From: an uncultured Bacteroides sp.
GTDB taxonomy: Bacteria; Bacteroidota; Bacteroidia; Bacteroidales; Bacteroidaceae
NCBI GenBank assembly: GCA_949292025.1
Contig: CASEYC010000079.1
Location: forward strand, 1-40,754
DNA: 40,754 nucleotides
Reading direction: 5' to 3'
The notes beneath the pieces are model-generated. The model did no database searches. It saw only the letters and a program-made list of their open reading frames with translations, and was not told where the DNA came from. Position 1 is the stretch's first letter; each line of letters begins with the position of its first letter. The position numbers and the translations under genes are program-made. Shown here piece after piece: positions 27,004 to 36,261 of this stretch.

Positions 27004-29802
27004 ATGAATATGATGAATAAACTGACTTATATATTAACCGCTTTGCTCATTGGCGGCGCAACCTCAGCGGGGGCGCAGAGCATGGAAGCTGTTCCGGAAA
27101 CGCAGCTTGCGGATACGTTGGACATCGGATACGGCCTACAGGTTTCTTCGCCGGCAAGCACTTACTCCATTTCCGGGGTGAATGCGTCAGCATTTGAGAA
27201 ATCTCCGTATATTGATATCAGTAAGGCCCTGTATGGAAAGATTGCCGGACTGAATGTCACGCAAGGCACCGGTGCCTCCATTGACAACATTTCTTCGCTT
27301 ACTCTCCACGGACATACGCCATTGGTCCTGGTGGACGGATTCCCCAGGGATATCAGCGAGATTTCCGCTTTGGAGATTGAATCTTGCTACATCTTGAAGG
27401 ATGCGGCGGCCACTGCGCTCTATGGTATGCGTGGCGCCAACGGCGTGGTGATGATCACGACCAAGCGAGGCAAGAACCAAGACTTGAAGATCAACGTGGA
27501 CTACACCTTCGGGGTGAACACCCAGTTCAGGGCACCGGAGTTTGCCGACGCATACACCTATGCCACTTCGCTGAACACGGCCTTGGCCAATGACGGGTTG
27601 GCAGCCCGCTACAGCGCTTTGGAGCTGGATGCATTCCGCACGGGCAAGTACCCGTTTGAATACCCCAATGTGAACTGGTGGGACGAGACCCTGAACAATG
27701 TCGGCTTCACGCACAAGCTGGACATGAGTTTCACGGGCGGTAATGAACGATTCCGCTATTTCACGGCCATCAATTACTACCGTGACCATTCCATGTTCAA
27801 GAAGAACACGGAAGATGACCGTTACAATACGTCGCCCACGGACACGCGTTTGTCTGTGCGTGCGAACATTGACGTGAACATCACCCCGAGCACCACGATG
27901 AAGCTGGGCTTGATGGGCAAGTTGCAGGAAGACCGTGGTAATTATTACGACTGGGTGAACGGGCAGAACGGCATCATGAGCCTGGTGTACAACACACCTT
28001 CCGCAGCCTACCCCATCCGTTATGCCAACGGCGTTTATGGCGGCAGCGAGGTTTACCCCAATAATCCGGTGGCCCGTCTGAAGAATTATGGCCATCAGCG
28101 CGTCATGTATGGCACGTTGCTCGGTGACTTGAGATTGCGCCAGACCCTGGATGCAGTGACCAAAGGACTGGGAGCGGAAGTGGCCGTTTCGGTGGACAAC
28201 ATCGGCGCCATGTATGAGACTTCTTCCAAGAATTACTTGTACATGTCTGCCAATCCGCAGATTATGTCGGATGGGACACTGGTGACAAGCCCCGTCTATT
28301 ATTCCGAAAATTCGGAGTTGCTGGGACATTCCCAGGGCTTTACCAGCTTGGAGGTCCGCAGTGATTTGCAGGCCAAGATAGACTATAACCGTGTGTTCGG
28401 CAAGCACGCTGTGCAGGGCGCATTGGTGTATGACATGCAGTCCATCACCCGCAATGGCAGAAACCAATCCCAGAAGAACCAGTCCATCATGCTGAACGCC
28501 ACATACACGTATGACAACCGCTACAGCATCAATGCCGTGTTCAACCGTGCCGGTTCGGCTTATTTGCCCGACGGCGACAAGTTCGCCAACTATCCGGCTG
28601 TGTCTGTGGCATGGATTGCTTCCAACGAAGAGTTCATGAAGGACCTGTCTTTCCTCAACTTCCTCAAGGTGCGTGCTTCTTACGGCTTGTCCGGATGGGA
28701 CGGCGGCCTGACCCACGAATTGTGGCGCGAGTTTTACGGTTCGGGCAGAGGTTATAACTTCGGTACCACCGGTAGCAGTGAGCTATGGGGAAATACCGAG
28801 AGCTCCCTGCCGGTAATCGGGCTGGTGGCAGAACGGTCGGAAAAAGCGACGGTTGGATTTGACCTGGCAGCTTTCAACAACCGTTTGAGCGTGACGGTGG
28901 ACGGCTTCTACGAGAAGCGTTCAGATATGTTGGTTTCGGGTGCCAATACCACTTCCGGCATCATCGGTATCACGGTGGGCCAAGTGTGCGAAGGCGTCTA
29001 CAAGTACAGAGGTTTGGATGCCGCTGTCAACTGGAAAGACAAGGTAGGCGAATTGAACTACGGCATCGGTGCCACCATGTCCTACCTGAACTCGGAAGTG
29101 GTGAACGAAAACCAGGCTTACCAGGAATATGACTACCTCTACACGACGGGCAACCGCGTGGGCCAGATGTATGGCTTGGAGGCCATCGGTTTCTTCAACA
29201 GCCAGCAGGAAATCAACAACAGCCCGCAACAGACGTTCTCGGATGTGGCTCCGGGCGACGTGAAGTATAAGGACCAGAATGGTGACAATGTGATTGACAG
29301 CCGCGACGTGGTGCGTATGTTCGGTTCGTCGATGCCTCGTTTCTATTTCGGTTTCAACCTGAATTTCGAGTACAAGCGCTTTGAGTTGTCGGCCGATTTC
29401 CAAGGCATGACGGGCGTGACGGTCAACTTGCTGAACAGTCCGCTCTACCAGCCTTTGGTGAACAATGGAAACATCTCGCAGACTTTCCTGAACGAGGAAG
29501 TTTGCTGGACCCCGGAAAACAAGGCCAATGCCACCATGCCCAGACTGACGACACTTGCCAATGCCAACAACTACCAGAACAGTTCGCTGTGGTATCGCGA
29601 CGGCTCGTTCATCAAGTTGCGCAACCTGATGCTGGCTTACACGTTCCCGAAGTCGCAGACTCGTTTTGCGGATGTGAAAGTGTTTGTGCAAGGCACCAAC
29701 CTGTTCTCGTTGGACAACATCGGTTTTGCCGATCCGGAGCAACTGGGCGTGGCCTATCCGTCCACCCGCAGCTATTGGGCCGGTGTGAAACTTAATTTTT
29801 AA
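27004..29802 (+). CDS. SusC-family transporter 2, without the N-terminal CarboxypepD-like domain
   Basis: 932 aa, about 125 shorter than SusC1. The signal peptide (to about residue 24, SAGAQ) is followed almost at once by a TonB-box-like DTLDIGYGLQ and the plug (about 55-165: ALYGKIAGLNV, LVLVDGFPRD, YILKDAAATALYGMRGANGVVMITTKRG), then the barrel (ending STRSYWAGVKLNF). The usual N-terminal extension domain is absent. The ATG at 27004 has a second one nine bases on. It is clearly divergent from SusC1 in sequence, so the tandem is not a recent duplication. It presumably imports a related or different-sized glycan in partnership with SusD2. Confidence 0.93.
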   Translation: MNMMNKLTYILTALLIGGATSAGAQSMEAVPETQLADTLDIGYGLQVSSPASTYSISGVNASAFEKSPYIDISKALYGKIAGLNVTQGTGASIDNISSLTLHGHTPLVLVDGFPRDISEISALEIESCYILKDAAATALYGMRGANGVVMITTKRGKNQDLKINVDYTFGVNTQFRAPEFADAYTYATSLNTALANDGLAARYSALELDAFRTGKYPFEYPNVNWWDETLNNVGFTHKLDMSFTGGNERFRYFTAINYYRDHSMFKKNTEDDRYNTSPTDTRLSVRANIDVNITPSTTMKLGLMGKLQEDRGNYYDWVNGQNGIMSLVYNTPSAAYPIRYANGVYGGSEVYPNNPVARLKNYGHQRVMYGTLLGDLRLRQTLDAVTKGLGAEVAVSVDNIGAMYETSSKNYLYMSANPQIMSDGTLVTSPVYYSENSELLGHSQGFTSLEVRSDLQAKIDYNRVFGKHAVQGALVYDMQSITRNGRNQSQKNQSIMLNATYTYDNRYSINAVFNRAGSAYLPDGDKFANYPAVSVAWIASNEEFMKDLSFLNFLKVRASYGLSGWDGGLTHELWREFYGSGRGYNFGTTGSSELWGNTESSLPVIGLVAERSEKATVGFDLAAFNNRLSVTVDGFYEKRSDMLVSGANTTSGIIGITVGQVCEGVYKYRGLDAAVNWKDKVGELNYGIGATMSYLNSEVVNENQAYQEYDYLYTTGNRVGQMYGLEAIGFFNSQQEINNSPQQTFSDVAPGDVKYKDQNGDNVIDSRDVVRMFGSSMPRFYFGFNLNFEYKRFELSADFQGMTGVTVNLLNSPLYQPLVNNGNISQTFLNEEVCWTPENKANATMPRLTTLANANNYQNSSLWYRDGSFIKLRNLMLAYTFPKSQTRFADVKVFVQGTNLFSLDNIGFADPEQLGVAYPSTRSYWAGVKLNF

Positions 29803-29822
29803 TCATCTTGAATAGTAGAAAT

Positions 29823-31568
29823 ATGAGAAGCAAATATATCATTTTCAGCATTTTGGCCTCTCTGTCGCTTGCCTCGTGCAATTTCTTGGATTACGATGAG
29901 ACAAGCGGGCAGCTTACGAAAGAGGACATGTACATGTACTTCAGTAGGACCAAAGGAATGCTGACGCAAGTATATTCATATATGCCCCAAGGATACGAGC
30001 CTTTCTCTACGCTGAACGGTTATTCGACGGAAGACCTTGCCATGCGCGACTGTGCCAGCGATGACGGTGAATTTGGTACGACTTCCGCTGCGGTGCAGTA
30101 TGTGAATAACGGAAACTGGTCGGCAACCCGGACGTATGACACGGCGTGGGAGCTTTACAACGGCATCCGTGCCGCCAATGGATTCATCATCGACGTGGCC
30201 AATGTGGATTTGAGCCGTTATGAGCACGATGGGCAATATGACAACTGGATGCGCCAGTTGGAGTATTTCCCGTATGAGGCTCGTGTGTTGCGTGCTTACT
30301 TCTTCTTCGAGCTGGCCCGCCGTTACGGCGACATTGCCATGCCGCTGACCGTGCTGACCGAAGCTGAAGCCAACAGCATCAATAAGACGCCCTTCAATAA
30401 AGTCATTTCCTTCATTGTGAGCGAATGTGACGAGGCCGCGCAGAATCTGCCGGACAGTTATGTGAGCGAACCCAGCTCGGAAGTCGGACGCATCACCCGT
30501 GGATTTGCCATGGCAGTGAAGTCGAAGGCATTGCTCTATGCAGCCAGCGCGTTGCACAATCCTTCGATGGACGCCGAGCTTTGGAAGACTTCCGCCCGGG
30601 CTGCCCAAGATATCATTAAGAGCGATTTGTATCAACTTGATCCGAACTTGGTGGATGCCACTATGGGCAACACGTACAGCACAATCCTCAATTCGCCGGA
30701 GGTGGTGCTGATGCGCAGCAACAGCGCAAGCAACACGTTTGAGCTGTACAACTTCCCGTTGAGCTATACCAATGGCCAGCGTACAGGAACCAGCATTTCG
30801 GATACGAACTTCCCTTCGCAGAATCTGGTGGATGCCTTCGAGACCGTCAACGGCTATGCCGTCACCTTGGGCGACAACGGCTGGGAGTGCGAAGACCCGG
30901 CATTTGACCCCCAGGCTCCTTACGACAACCGCGACCCGCGTTTCTATCGCAGTGTGCTTGCCAATGGCATGACGTTCAAGGAGCGGACCATCGAGACCTT
31001 CGAAGGCGGAAATGACTATTACAGCTCTGTGACGGACGGCGCCACGCCGACCGGATATTTCCTGCGGAGATATATCGACGAGACAACCAGCTTCGAGACC
31101 GGAGCAGCGGTTACCACCCAACACGTGTGGGCGATTTACCGCTACGCGGAGACCTTGCTGGCCTACGCCGAGTCCATGGTCAATGCCTTTGGCGACCCGG
31201 AATATACGGATGGTGAATTTACGCTGTCGGCACGTACAGCCTTGAACCAGGTCAGAAGAAATGCCGGCATGCCGGACGTTGCCCCGTGCTCGTCTGCCGA
31301 GTTCCTGCAGCGGCTGTACAACGAATGGCGTGTGGAGTTCGCCTTCGAGGACCATCGTTTTTGGGACGTGCGCAGATGGAAAATCGGCAGCGACACGCAA
31401 CGGCAACTTTATGGCGTGCGGATTGTGAGAGAAGATGACGGCACCTATACGTATTATCGTAACCTGTACGAGACGCGTACGTGGAACGACCGTATGTACC
31501 TCTATCCCATACCGCAAGACGAGTTGTACAAGAATACGAATCTGAATCCCCAAAATACCGGATGGTAA
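29823..31568 (+). CDS. SusD/RagB-family lipoprotein 2
   Basis: 581 aa from the ATG at 29823. The frame opens at a TTG at 29808, but the ATG gives a cleaner signal peptide. Lipobox LASC, lipidated C19. SusD fold landmarks include QLEYFPYEARVLRAYFFFELARRYGDIAMPL (near residue 140) and the C-terminal block YAETLLAYAESMVNAFG..TALNQVRRNAGMPDV..YNEWRVEFAFEDHRFWDVRRWKIG. It follows susC2 by 20 bp and shows only fold-level resemblance to SusD1, supporting two independent import complexes in one operon. Expected on the cell surface as the lid of SusC2. Confidence 0.94.
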   Translation: MRSKYIIFSILASLSLASCNFLDYDETSGQLTKEDMYMYFSRTKGMLTQVYSYMPQGYEPFSTLNGYSTEDLAMRDCASDDGEFGTTSAAVQYVNNGNWSATRTYDTAWELYNGIRAANGFIIDVANVDLSRYEHDGQYDNWMRQLEYFPYEARVLRAYFFFELARRYGDIAMPLTVLTEAEANSINKTPFNKVISFIVSECDEAAQNLPDSYVSEPSSEVGRITRGFAMAVKSKALLYAASALHNPSMDAELWKTSARAAQDIIKSDLYQLDPNLVDATMGNTYSTILNSPEVVLMRSNSASNTFELYNFPLSYTNGQRTGTSISDTNFPSQNLVDAFETVNGYAVTLGDNGWECEDPAFDPQAPYDNRDPRFYRSVLANGMTFKERTIETFEGGNDYYSSVTDGATPTGYFLRRYIDETTSFETGAAVTTQHVWAIYRYAETLLAYAESMVNAFGDPEYTDGEFTLSARTALNQVRRNAGMPDVAPCSSAEFLQRLYNEWRVEFAFEDHRFWDVRRWKIGSDTQRQLYGVRIVREDDGTYTYYRNLYETRTWNDRMYLYPIPQDELYKNTNLNPQNTGW

Positions 31569-31602
31569 AATACAAAGTAATGGTTTAATCTAATATTATT
31601 CA

Positions 31603-33102
31603 ATGAATATGAAAAAGTTGTATAAAAACACCTTGTTCCAGCTGTTTGTAGCGTTGTGCACATTCAGTTTCGTGGCCTGCCAAGAGTTTGAAATAGACTC
31701 TCAGCCCGAAGGCCCCCTTAACATCCAGATAGACGCCCTGGAGTCATACGAGGCTTTGGCTACTTCGCCGAGCAATATCGTGTTCAATATCAGTTCCAAC
31801 ACCCCGTGGACCATCGAAAGCGATGCCCAGTGGTGTGTGCCTACCCCGTCCATGAGCGCAGCCAGTTCGCTGGTGGCCGAAATCGTGGTGTCTTTGGAAG
31901 ACAATGTGGACAGAGAAGCCCGCACGGCCCATCTGACCATCACGGCCGAGGGCATCGACACCCCCACCACCGTGGCAATTGTGCAGGCTTCCAAGGAAGA
32001 CTTGCAGGTCATTGATTATACGGAACCCGTGGCTACCGAAGGCGAGAGCATCACGTTTGAAATCGTTTCCAACAAGGCTTGGGAAGTGATTCCGTCTGTG
32101 GACTTCTTGTCTGACATCACGCCGGCTTCCGGAACGGGCGATGACACGGGCTTGGGCCAGAGAATCCCCATCACCATCAATGTTCCGCGCAACAACGGTG
32201 CGGTGAGAGAAGGTACCATCACCGTGCGGACCGAGTTCCAGGAAAAGAGCTTCACCATCGTCCAGGGCGGTATCAGCATGGGTCTGCCCGAAGGCCAGGA
32301 TATCCCGACCATTGGCGACTATATGGGCGGAACGACTTCCGTGCCCATCGTGGCCAATACAGAATGGCGCGTGCAGGTGCCTGCCGAGTACGAAAGCTGG
32401 CTTTCGGCTGAAAGAGACGGCAGCAACCTGGTGGTTACAGCTGCTCCCAACAACCTGCTGACCACCCGCGTGGGTCAGGTGCTGCTCTTCCCGCAAGAGG
32501 AAGTGATAGGTTTCGAGGGTATTCCCGTGGAGGTGAACCAGACCAGCAGTGTGAATGTGAACGGCACCATTGACTTTGACCCCGAAACCGGTGCGGCTAC
32601 CCTCCAGAGTACCAACCAGAACCGCTTCTCCACCAAGTTCAGCTTCAAGAAGGGCAAGCTGACGTGGACCTTCGACGAAATCAATATTCCTGACGGTTCT
32701 ACGGCTTACTTCGACATCAACGGCGACACTTGGCATTGGAACGGCGCCAACAGCGGTGCAGGTTGGATCCACTTCTGGCTGAGACCCAAAGACCAGGCAT
32801 CGGAACTGAAGTTGCACTATCAGTGGAACGAGGCTTACCCGACCATCGATGTCAACTCCATCCGTACGTTGGAATATGAGACGAAAGATGACCCCGCCAA
32901 TCCCGGAAAGCTGATCACCACCATGTCCATCAATGGTGAAGTGATACAGACCTTCTCGACAGTGGATGTCTTCACTATCGCTGAAAACGAACTGGGCTAC
33001 ATCAACCAGGGACAGGTTATTTACTTCGGCTTTGCCGGTGCAGGCGATCCCGTGGGCACGATGACCATTCGTACGTTCGACTACGTATCTTATGATGAAT
33101 AA
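31603..33102 (+). CDS. BACON-domain surface lipoprotein, probable glycan-binding protein 1
   Basis: 499 aa; start at MNM (31603) or the next ATG at 31609. Lipobox VAC, lipidated C26, followed by QEFE, an acidic sequence of the kind that sends Bacteroides lipoproteins to the surface. Three BACON repeats follow (about 50-140, 145-225, 230-320), each with the SNTPW/SNKAW/ANTEW beta-sandwich start and a V-x-Q-x-S/G end. The last 170 residues form a different beta-rich domain (FSFKKGKLTWTFDEINIP, GDTWHWNGANSGAGWIHFWLRP) rich in exposed Trp. In SusE/F-position proteins BACON repeats are stalks, so this C-terminal domain is the candidate binder. It follows susD2 by 34 bp. I cannot match the C-terminal domain to a named CBM. 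Confidence 0.88.
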   Translation: MNMKKLYKNTLFQLFVALCTFSFVACQEFEIDSQPEGPLNIQIDALESYEALATSPSNIVFNISSNTPWTIESDAQWCVPTPSMSAASSLVAEIVVSLEDNVDREARTAHLTITAEGIDTPTTVAIVQASKEDLQVIDYTEPVATEGESITFEIVSNKAWEVIPSVDFLSDITPASGTGDDTGLGQRIPITINVPRNNGAVREGTITVRTEFQEKSFTIVQGGISMGLPEGQDIPTIGDYMGGTTSVPIVANTEWRVQVPAEYESWLSAERDGSNLVVTAAPNNLLTTRVGQVLLFPQEEVIGFEGIPVEVNQTSSVNVNGTIDFDPETGAATLQSTNQNRFSTKFSFKKGKLTWTFDEINIPDGSTAYFDINGDTWHWNGANSGAGWIHFWLRPKDQASELKLHYQWNEAYPTIDVNSIRTLEYETKDDPANPGKLITTMSINGEVIQTFSTVDVFTIAENELGYINQGQVIYFGFAGAGDPVGTMTIRTFDYVSYDE

Positions 33103-33132
33103 TGAATGTTTGAACATTTAACAGCACGTATT

Positions 33133-34650
33133 ATGAGAGCTATACATAATCACAAGACCAAATCGGCTGTCGCCCTCCTGTCGCTCCTTGCGGCTTTCGG
33201 CTTGCAGGGTTGCCAGGACGAGGAGCAGTCGAAGTGGGTCGATCTGCGGTATAGGGTGGACGATGCCTACATTGTCCCCCACCATGCCACGGAGACGGAA
33301 GACCTGAGTGTTTCTTTCCTGGTGAAGTCCACGGATCCGTGGGAAGTCTACGGAAAGAACAATGAGAGTTGGTACACCATTTCGCCGGCTACGGGCGATG
33401 ACCCCGAGCAGACCTATACGGTGACCATCACCTGCCAGCCCAATGAAAGCCTGGATGCCCGCTTGGACACCTTCTATATCAAGAGCGACTACTGGACCGG
33501 CAAGGAGTTTACCCTGACCCAAGAGGGCACAGCCTTCCTGACGCAGGACTATAATCCCGTGGAAGGCGAAGGCATGATCCCGATGGAGGGCACGCCCATC
33601 ACGTTCACCGTGACCAGCAACCAGAACTGGACGGCTGAAGTGACGGAGGGCGACTGGCTGCACATCACTTCCGGCGCATCGGGCAGCGGCGACGGCAGCG
33701 CTACGGTGGAAACGACCGTGACGCTCGAAGCCGACCCCAACACCGGGGCAAGACGCTATGGCACCTTGGTCATTTATGACCGCAACGGCGATGCCGTGCA
33801 GACGGTTTCTGTCACGCAAGACGGCGTGCAGATTGAGCCGGTACAGCCGGAGAACGGCAACTGGTGGGCGATGTACGACGAGGCCCAGCAACTGGTGATC
33901 CACGTCGAGTCCAACTCCCGTTGGCAGGTAAGCAAGGAGAACGAGCTGAACGACGCTTGGTTCGACTTCGAGCAGACCGAGTTCGAGGGCAGCGCCGACC
34001 TGGTCATCAACGTGCAGCAGCATGATGCCGGTTCCAATGTGCGTTCCGCCAATATCATCCTGTCGTCTGTCAGCGATGACCCGGATATTGAACCGGTATC
34101 CACGACTATCCGCATCAAGCAGGCCAGCTCGGAAGCTTCGCGCACGACCACGCATGATGAGAATACCACAGTTACCGGTGACTACTACTTCAGCAGCGGC
34201 ATGCAGCCGGGCCGTTACAACTTCTATGTGGGTCCGTTTGGCGACTCTTATCTGGAGTTGTTCTTCATGTGGTCGGGCGTAGTGACCTCCAACGGTGAGT
34301 ACTGCCAGTTCAACTACAAGGTGCAGAACAGCGAGACGCACCTGAGCACCACCCCGTGGAGCAGCGCCATCTTCAACGAGAACTCCATCCATCCGGTGGA
34401 TACCAGCGTGGACAATGTCCTGTCCATCGACTATACGCTGGTGACGGATGCGAACGGCACTTGGCTGAGACCGGAGTTCTTGCTGAATGGCACTTCGTTC
34501 GGCGCTACCGTTTCCGACGGTTCGCATGAGTGGCGTGTGGCATATTCGGCCATCCAGAACGTGAACGGACAGCTCTTGATGCGTTGCACGTCGGGCAGCA
34601 TACCGTTCATCAAGTGGGAATACATTTCTCCTATCGACTGGGGTGAATGA
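33133..34650 (+). CDS. BACON-domain surface lipoprotein, probable glycan-binding protein 2
   Basis: 505 aa from the ATG at 33133; the frame is open from 33106, but the lipoprotein signal begins at MRAIHNHK. Lipobox LQGC, lipidated C27, then QDEE (surface-export-like). Three BACON-type repeats are visible: one with KSTDPWEVYG (about 60-135), one with SNQNWTAEV (about 150-230) and one with SNSRWQVSK (about 245-330), each closing with TLTQEG, VTQDG or IKQASS. The C-terminal 160 residues (from about YYFSSGMQPGRYNFYVGPFGDSYLELFFMWSG) are another beta-rich domain with many aromatics, unlike that of the neighbour. This gives the operon two binders with the same stalk and different heads. Confidence 0.87.
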   Translation: MRAIHNHKTKSAVALLSLLAAFGLQGCQDEEQSKWVDLRYRVDDAYIVPHHATETEDLSVSFLVKSTDPWEVYGKNNESWYTISPATGDDPEQTYTVTITCQPNESLDARLDTFYIKSDYWTGKEFTLTQEGTAFLTQDYNPVEGEGMIPMEGTPITFTVTSNQNWTAEVTEGDWLHITSGASGSGDGSATVETTVTLEADPNTGARRYGTLVIYDRNGDAVQTVSVTQDGVQIEPVQPENGNWWAMYDEAQQLVIHVESNSRWQVSKENELNDAWFDFEQTEFEGSADLVINVQQHDAGSNVRSANIILSSVSDDPDIEPVSTTIRIKQASSEASRTTTHDENTTVTGDYYFSSGMQPGRYNFYVGPFGDSYLELFFMWSGVVTSNGEYCQFNYKVQNSETHLSTTPWSSAIFNENSIHPVDTSVDNVLSIDYTLVTDANGTWLRPEFLLNGTSFGATVSDGSHEWRVAYSAIQNVNGQLLMRCTSGSIPFIKWEYISPIDWGE

Positions 34651-34663
34651 TATTTCCGGACAT

Positions 34664-34699
34664 ACGGGCAGTCCGACCGGAAAAAGCCGGGCTGTCCGT
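34664..34699 (+). promoter_or_regulatory. Intercistronic hairpin before the GH16 gene
   Basis: Arms 34664-34675 and 34688-34699 pair over ten of twelve positions (plus G-U), with an inner CCGG/CCGG pairing. It lies in the 86-bp gap between the second BACON gene and GH16, the widest gap in the operon. No U-run follows, so it is more likely an RNA-stability or partial-stop element than a full terminator. Confidence 0.45.
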
Positions 34700-34736
34700 T
34701 TATGAATCATTCTAAACATTAAAAAAACAGAGTACG

Positions 34737-35852
34737 ATGAGAAAAAAATGTGTATTTCTTCTCTCCTTGCTGTGCTTCGGGATGACCGCCACGGCTTGCC
34801 TGGACGACGAAACGTCGGAAATCAAGCAGGAAAGTTATCCGCTGATGGCTTTTGCCGTAGGCGTGGAGAACGCGGCAACGGGGACTGTCACTTACTATCA
34901 TGGTGACATCAACCAGACGGACCACCGGGTGAACATCGGCGGCATCACGAACCTCAATAGCATCACGGACGTGGACTATACGCTGGAAGAAGGCGGGACC
35001 ATCTCGCCCGACCCTACGACGTGGATTGGCAACTGGAAAAAGGAGCAGACCGTCACCGTGACCGGTGCGGACGGGACTTCGACCAGCTATGTCATCAACT
35101 TTACCCGATACAACGAGGTCACGGAAAACATCTTGTTCTATGACGATTTCGACACCGACGGCACGCCCGACGAAAGCAAGTGGTCGCTGTGCCGCAGGCA
35201 GTCTTCGGATTGGAACGAAGAAATGTCCGAGAGCTACGACCAGGCTTATGTGGAAGACGGCAATCTGGTGCTGAGGGCCGAACTGAAGGACGGTGAATAC
35301 CTGAGCGGCGGCATCGAGACGCAGGGCAAGTTTGCCTTCACCTTCGGCAAGGTGGAAGTGCGCGCCAAGATTACGCGCTACCCGGACGGCGCCTTCCCGG
35401 CCATTTGGATGATGCCGCAGACCTTCATCTATTCCGGTTGGCCGGCTTGCGGCGAGATAGACATCATGGAGCACATCAAGCAGGATGGCTATATCTACAG
35501 CAGTATCCACAACCATTACTTTGATACCATGGGCAACGACGACCCGGCTCATTCGGCCACGGTAACGTGTGACATCAGCGAGTATCATGTTTATGGTCTG
35601 GAGTGGACGGCAGATGAGTTGAATTTCTACCTGGATGGGGTAAAGACGTTCACTTATCCCAATCTGCATCTGGAGAATGAGGCAGAGATGATGCAATGGC
35701 CCTTCACGGCTGAATCGTCCTTCTACCTGATTCTGAACATGGGCTTGGGCAATAATGACAGTGGTACTTCGTGGGCAGGTCCGATTGACGATGCCAACCT
35801 GCCGGCTGAGATGCTGGTAGATTGGGTGAAAGTCACCAGCCTGGACGATTAA
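34737..35852 (+). CDS. GH16 endo-beta-glucanase lipoprotein (laminarinase-like)
   Basis: 371 aa. Lipobox TAC, lipidated C21, followed by LDDE, an acidic surface-export-like sequence. An N-terminal beta-rich module (about 30-125) of unknown type precedes the GH16 jelly roll (about 130-370). The catalytic motif is GEIDIMEH, with nucleophile E240, D242 and acid/base E245. AIWMMP and WPACGEIDIME place it close to laminarinases and lichenases (endo-beta-1,3 or mixed 1,3/1,4), and YHVYGLEWTADELNFYLDG is the conserved later strand pair. Agarase, porphyranase or carrageenase activity cannot be excluded from sequence alone. It is the only glycanase in the operon and is expected to cut polymer at the surface for SusCD import. 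Confidence 0.9.
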   Translation: MRKKCVFLLSLLCFGMTATACLDDETSEIKQESYPLMAFAVGVENAATGTVTYYHGDINQTDHRVNIGGITNLNSITDVDYTLEEGGTISPDPTTWIGNWKKEQTVTVTGADGTSTSYVINFTRYNEVTENILFYDDFDTDGTPDESKWSLCRRQSSDWNEEMSESYDQAYVEDGNLVLRAELKDGEYLSGGIETQGKFAFTFGKVEVRAKITRYPDGAFPAIWMMPQTFIYSGWPACGEIDIMEHIKQDGYIYSSIHNHYFDTMGNDDPAHSATVTCDISEYHVYGLEWTADELNFYLDGVKTFTYPNLHLENEAEMMQWPFTAESSFYLILNMGLGNNDSGTSWAGPIDDANLPAEMLVDWVKVTSLDD

Positions 35853-35884
35853 TGTCCGATGAAGGCGTAAGCCCGTAAACAATG

Positions 35885-35922
35885 AAAAGAGGGTGCAGTC
35901 AACGGCTGACGCACCCTCTTTT
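35885..35922 (+). terminator. Terminator of the PUL operon
   Basis: Perfect 12-bp arms AAAAGAGGGTGC (35885-35896) and GCACCCTCTTTT (35911-35922), with a short GTCA/TGAC extension inside and T-rich sequence after. It lies 32 bp past the GH16 stop and can also stop the convergent antitoxin transcript. Confidence 0.8.
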
Positions 35923-35955
35923 CTTAGTTACTCTTCTTTCGTGGAAAAATCCCCT

Positions 35956-36261
35956 TTATAGGGCTGCCGTAAGTTTCATGTTCAGGCCCAAAGCGGTGAT
36001 GATGCGGTAGAAAGTGGATATACGGGGTTCTGTCTTTCCGGTTTCCACACGGGATATGTAGGACTTGTTTGTTCCTATTCTTTCGGCCAGTTCTTCTTGC
36101 GTCAGGTGGGCTTTTTTTCGGGCTTCCTCTATGATTTGTCCTGTAAAGAACGCGTATGCCCTGTCCTCTGCGGCTTTGCGTTCTGCGGTACCCTCTTTGC
36201 CAAATGCCGCATCCAGTTGGGCATCGACATCAAACATCTTTATTTCTTCTCTTTCGCTCAT
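35956..36261 (-). CDS. HigA-like XRE-family antitoxin
   Basis: 101 aa from the ATG at 36261; a second start at 36237 (MFDVDAQL) would cut the overlap with the toxin from 32 to 8 bp. The C-terminal half is an HTH_XRE domain (about 43-97: IIEEARKKAHLTQEELAERIGTNKSYISRVETGKTEPRISTFYRIITALG), the N-terminal part a helical toxin-contact region. It should neutralise the toxin next to it and repress the shared promoter. Toxin-first order is typical of HigBA loci. Confidence 0.87.
   Translation of the reverse strand: MSEREEIKMFDVDAQLDAAFGKEGTAERKAAEDRAYAFFTGQIIEEARKKAHLTQEELAERIGTNKSYISRVETGKTEPRISTFYRIITALGLNMKLTAAL

Noticed and set aside
34664-34699. Full terminator before GH16
   Set aside because: No U-run after the stem and the gene beyond it has no promoter of its own, so complete termination is unlikely.
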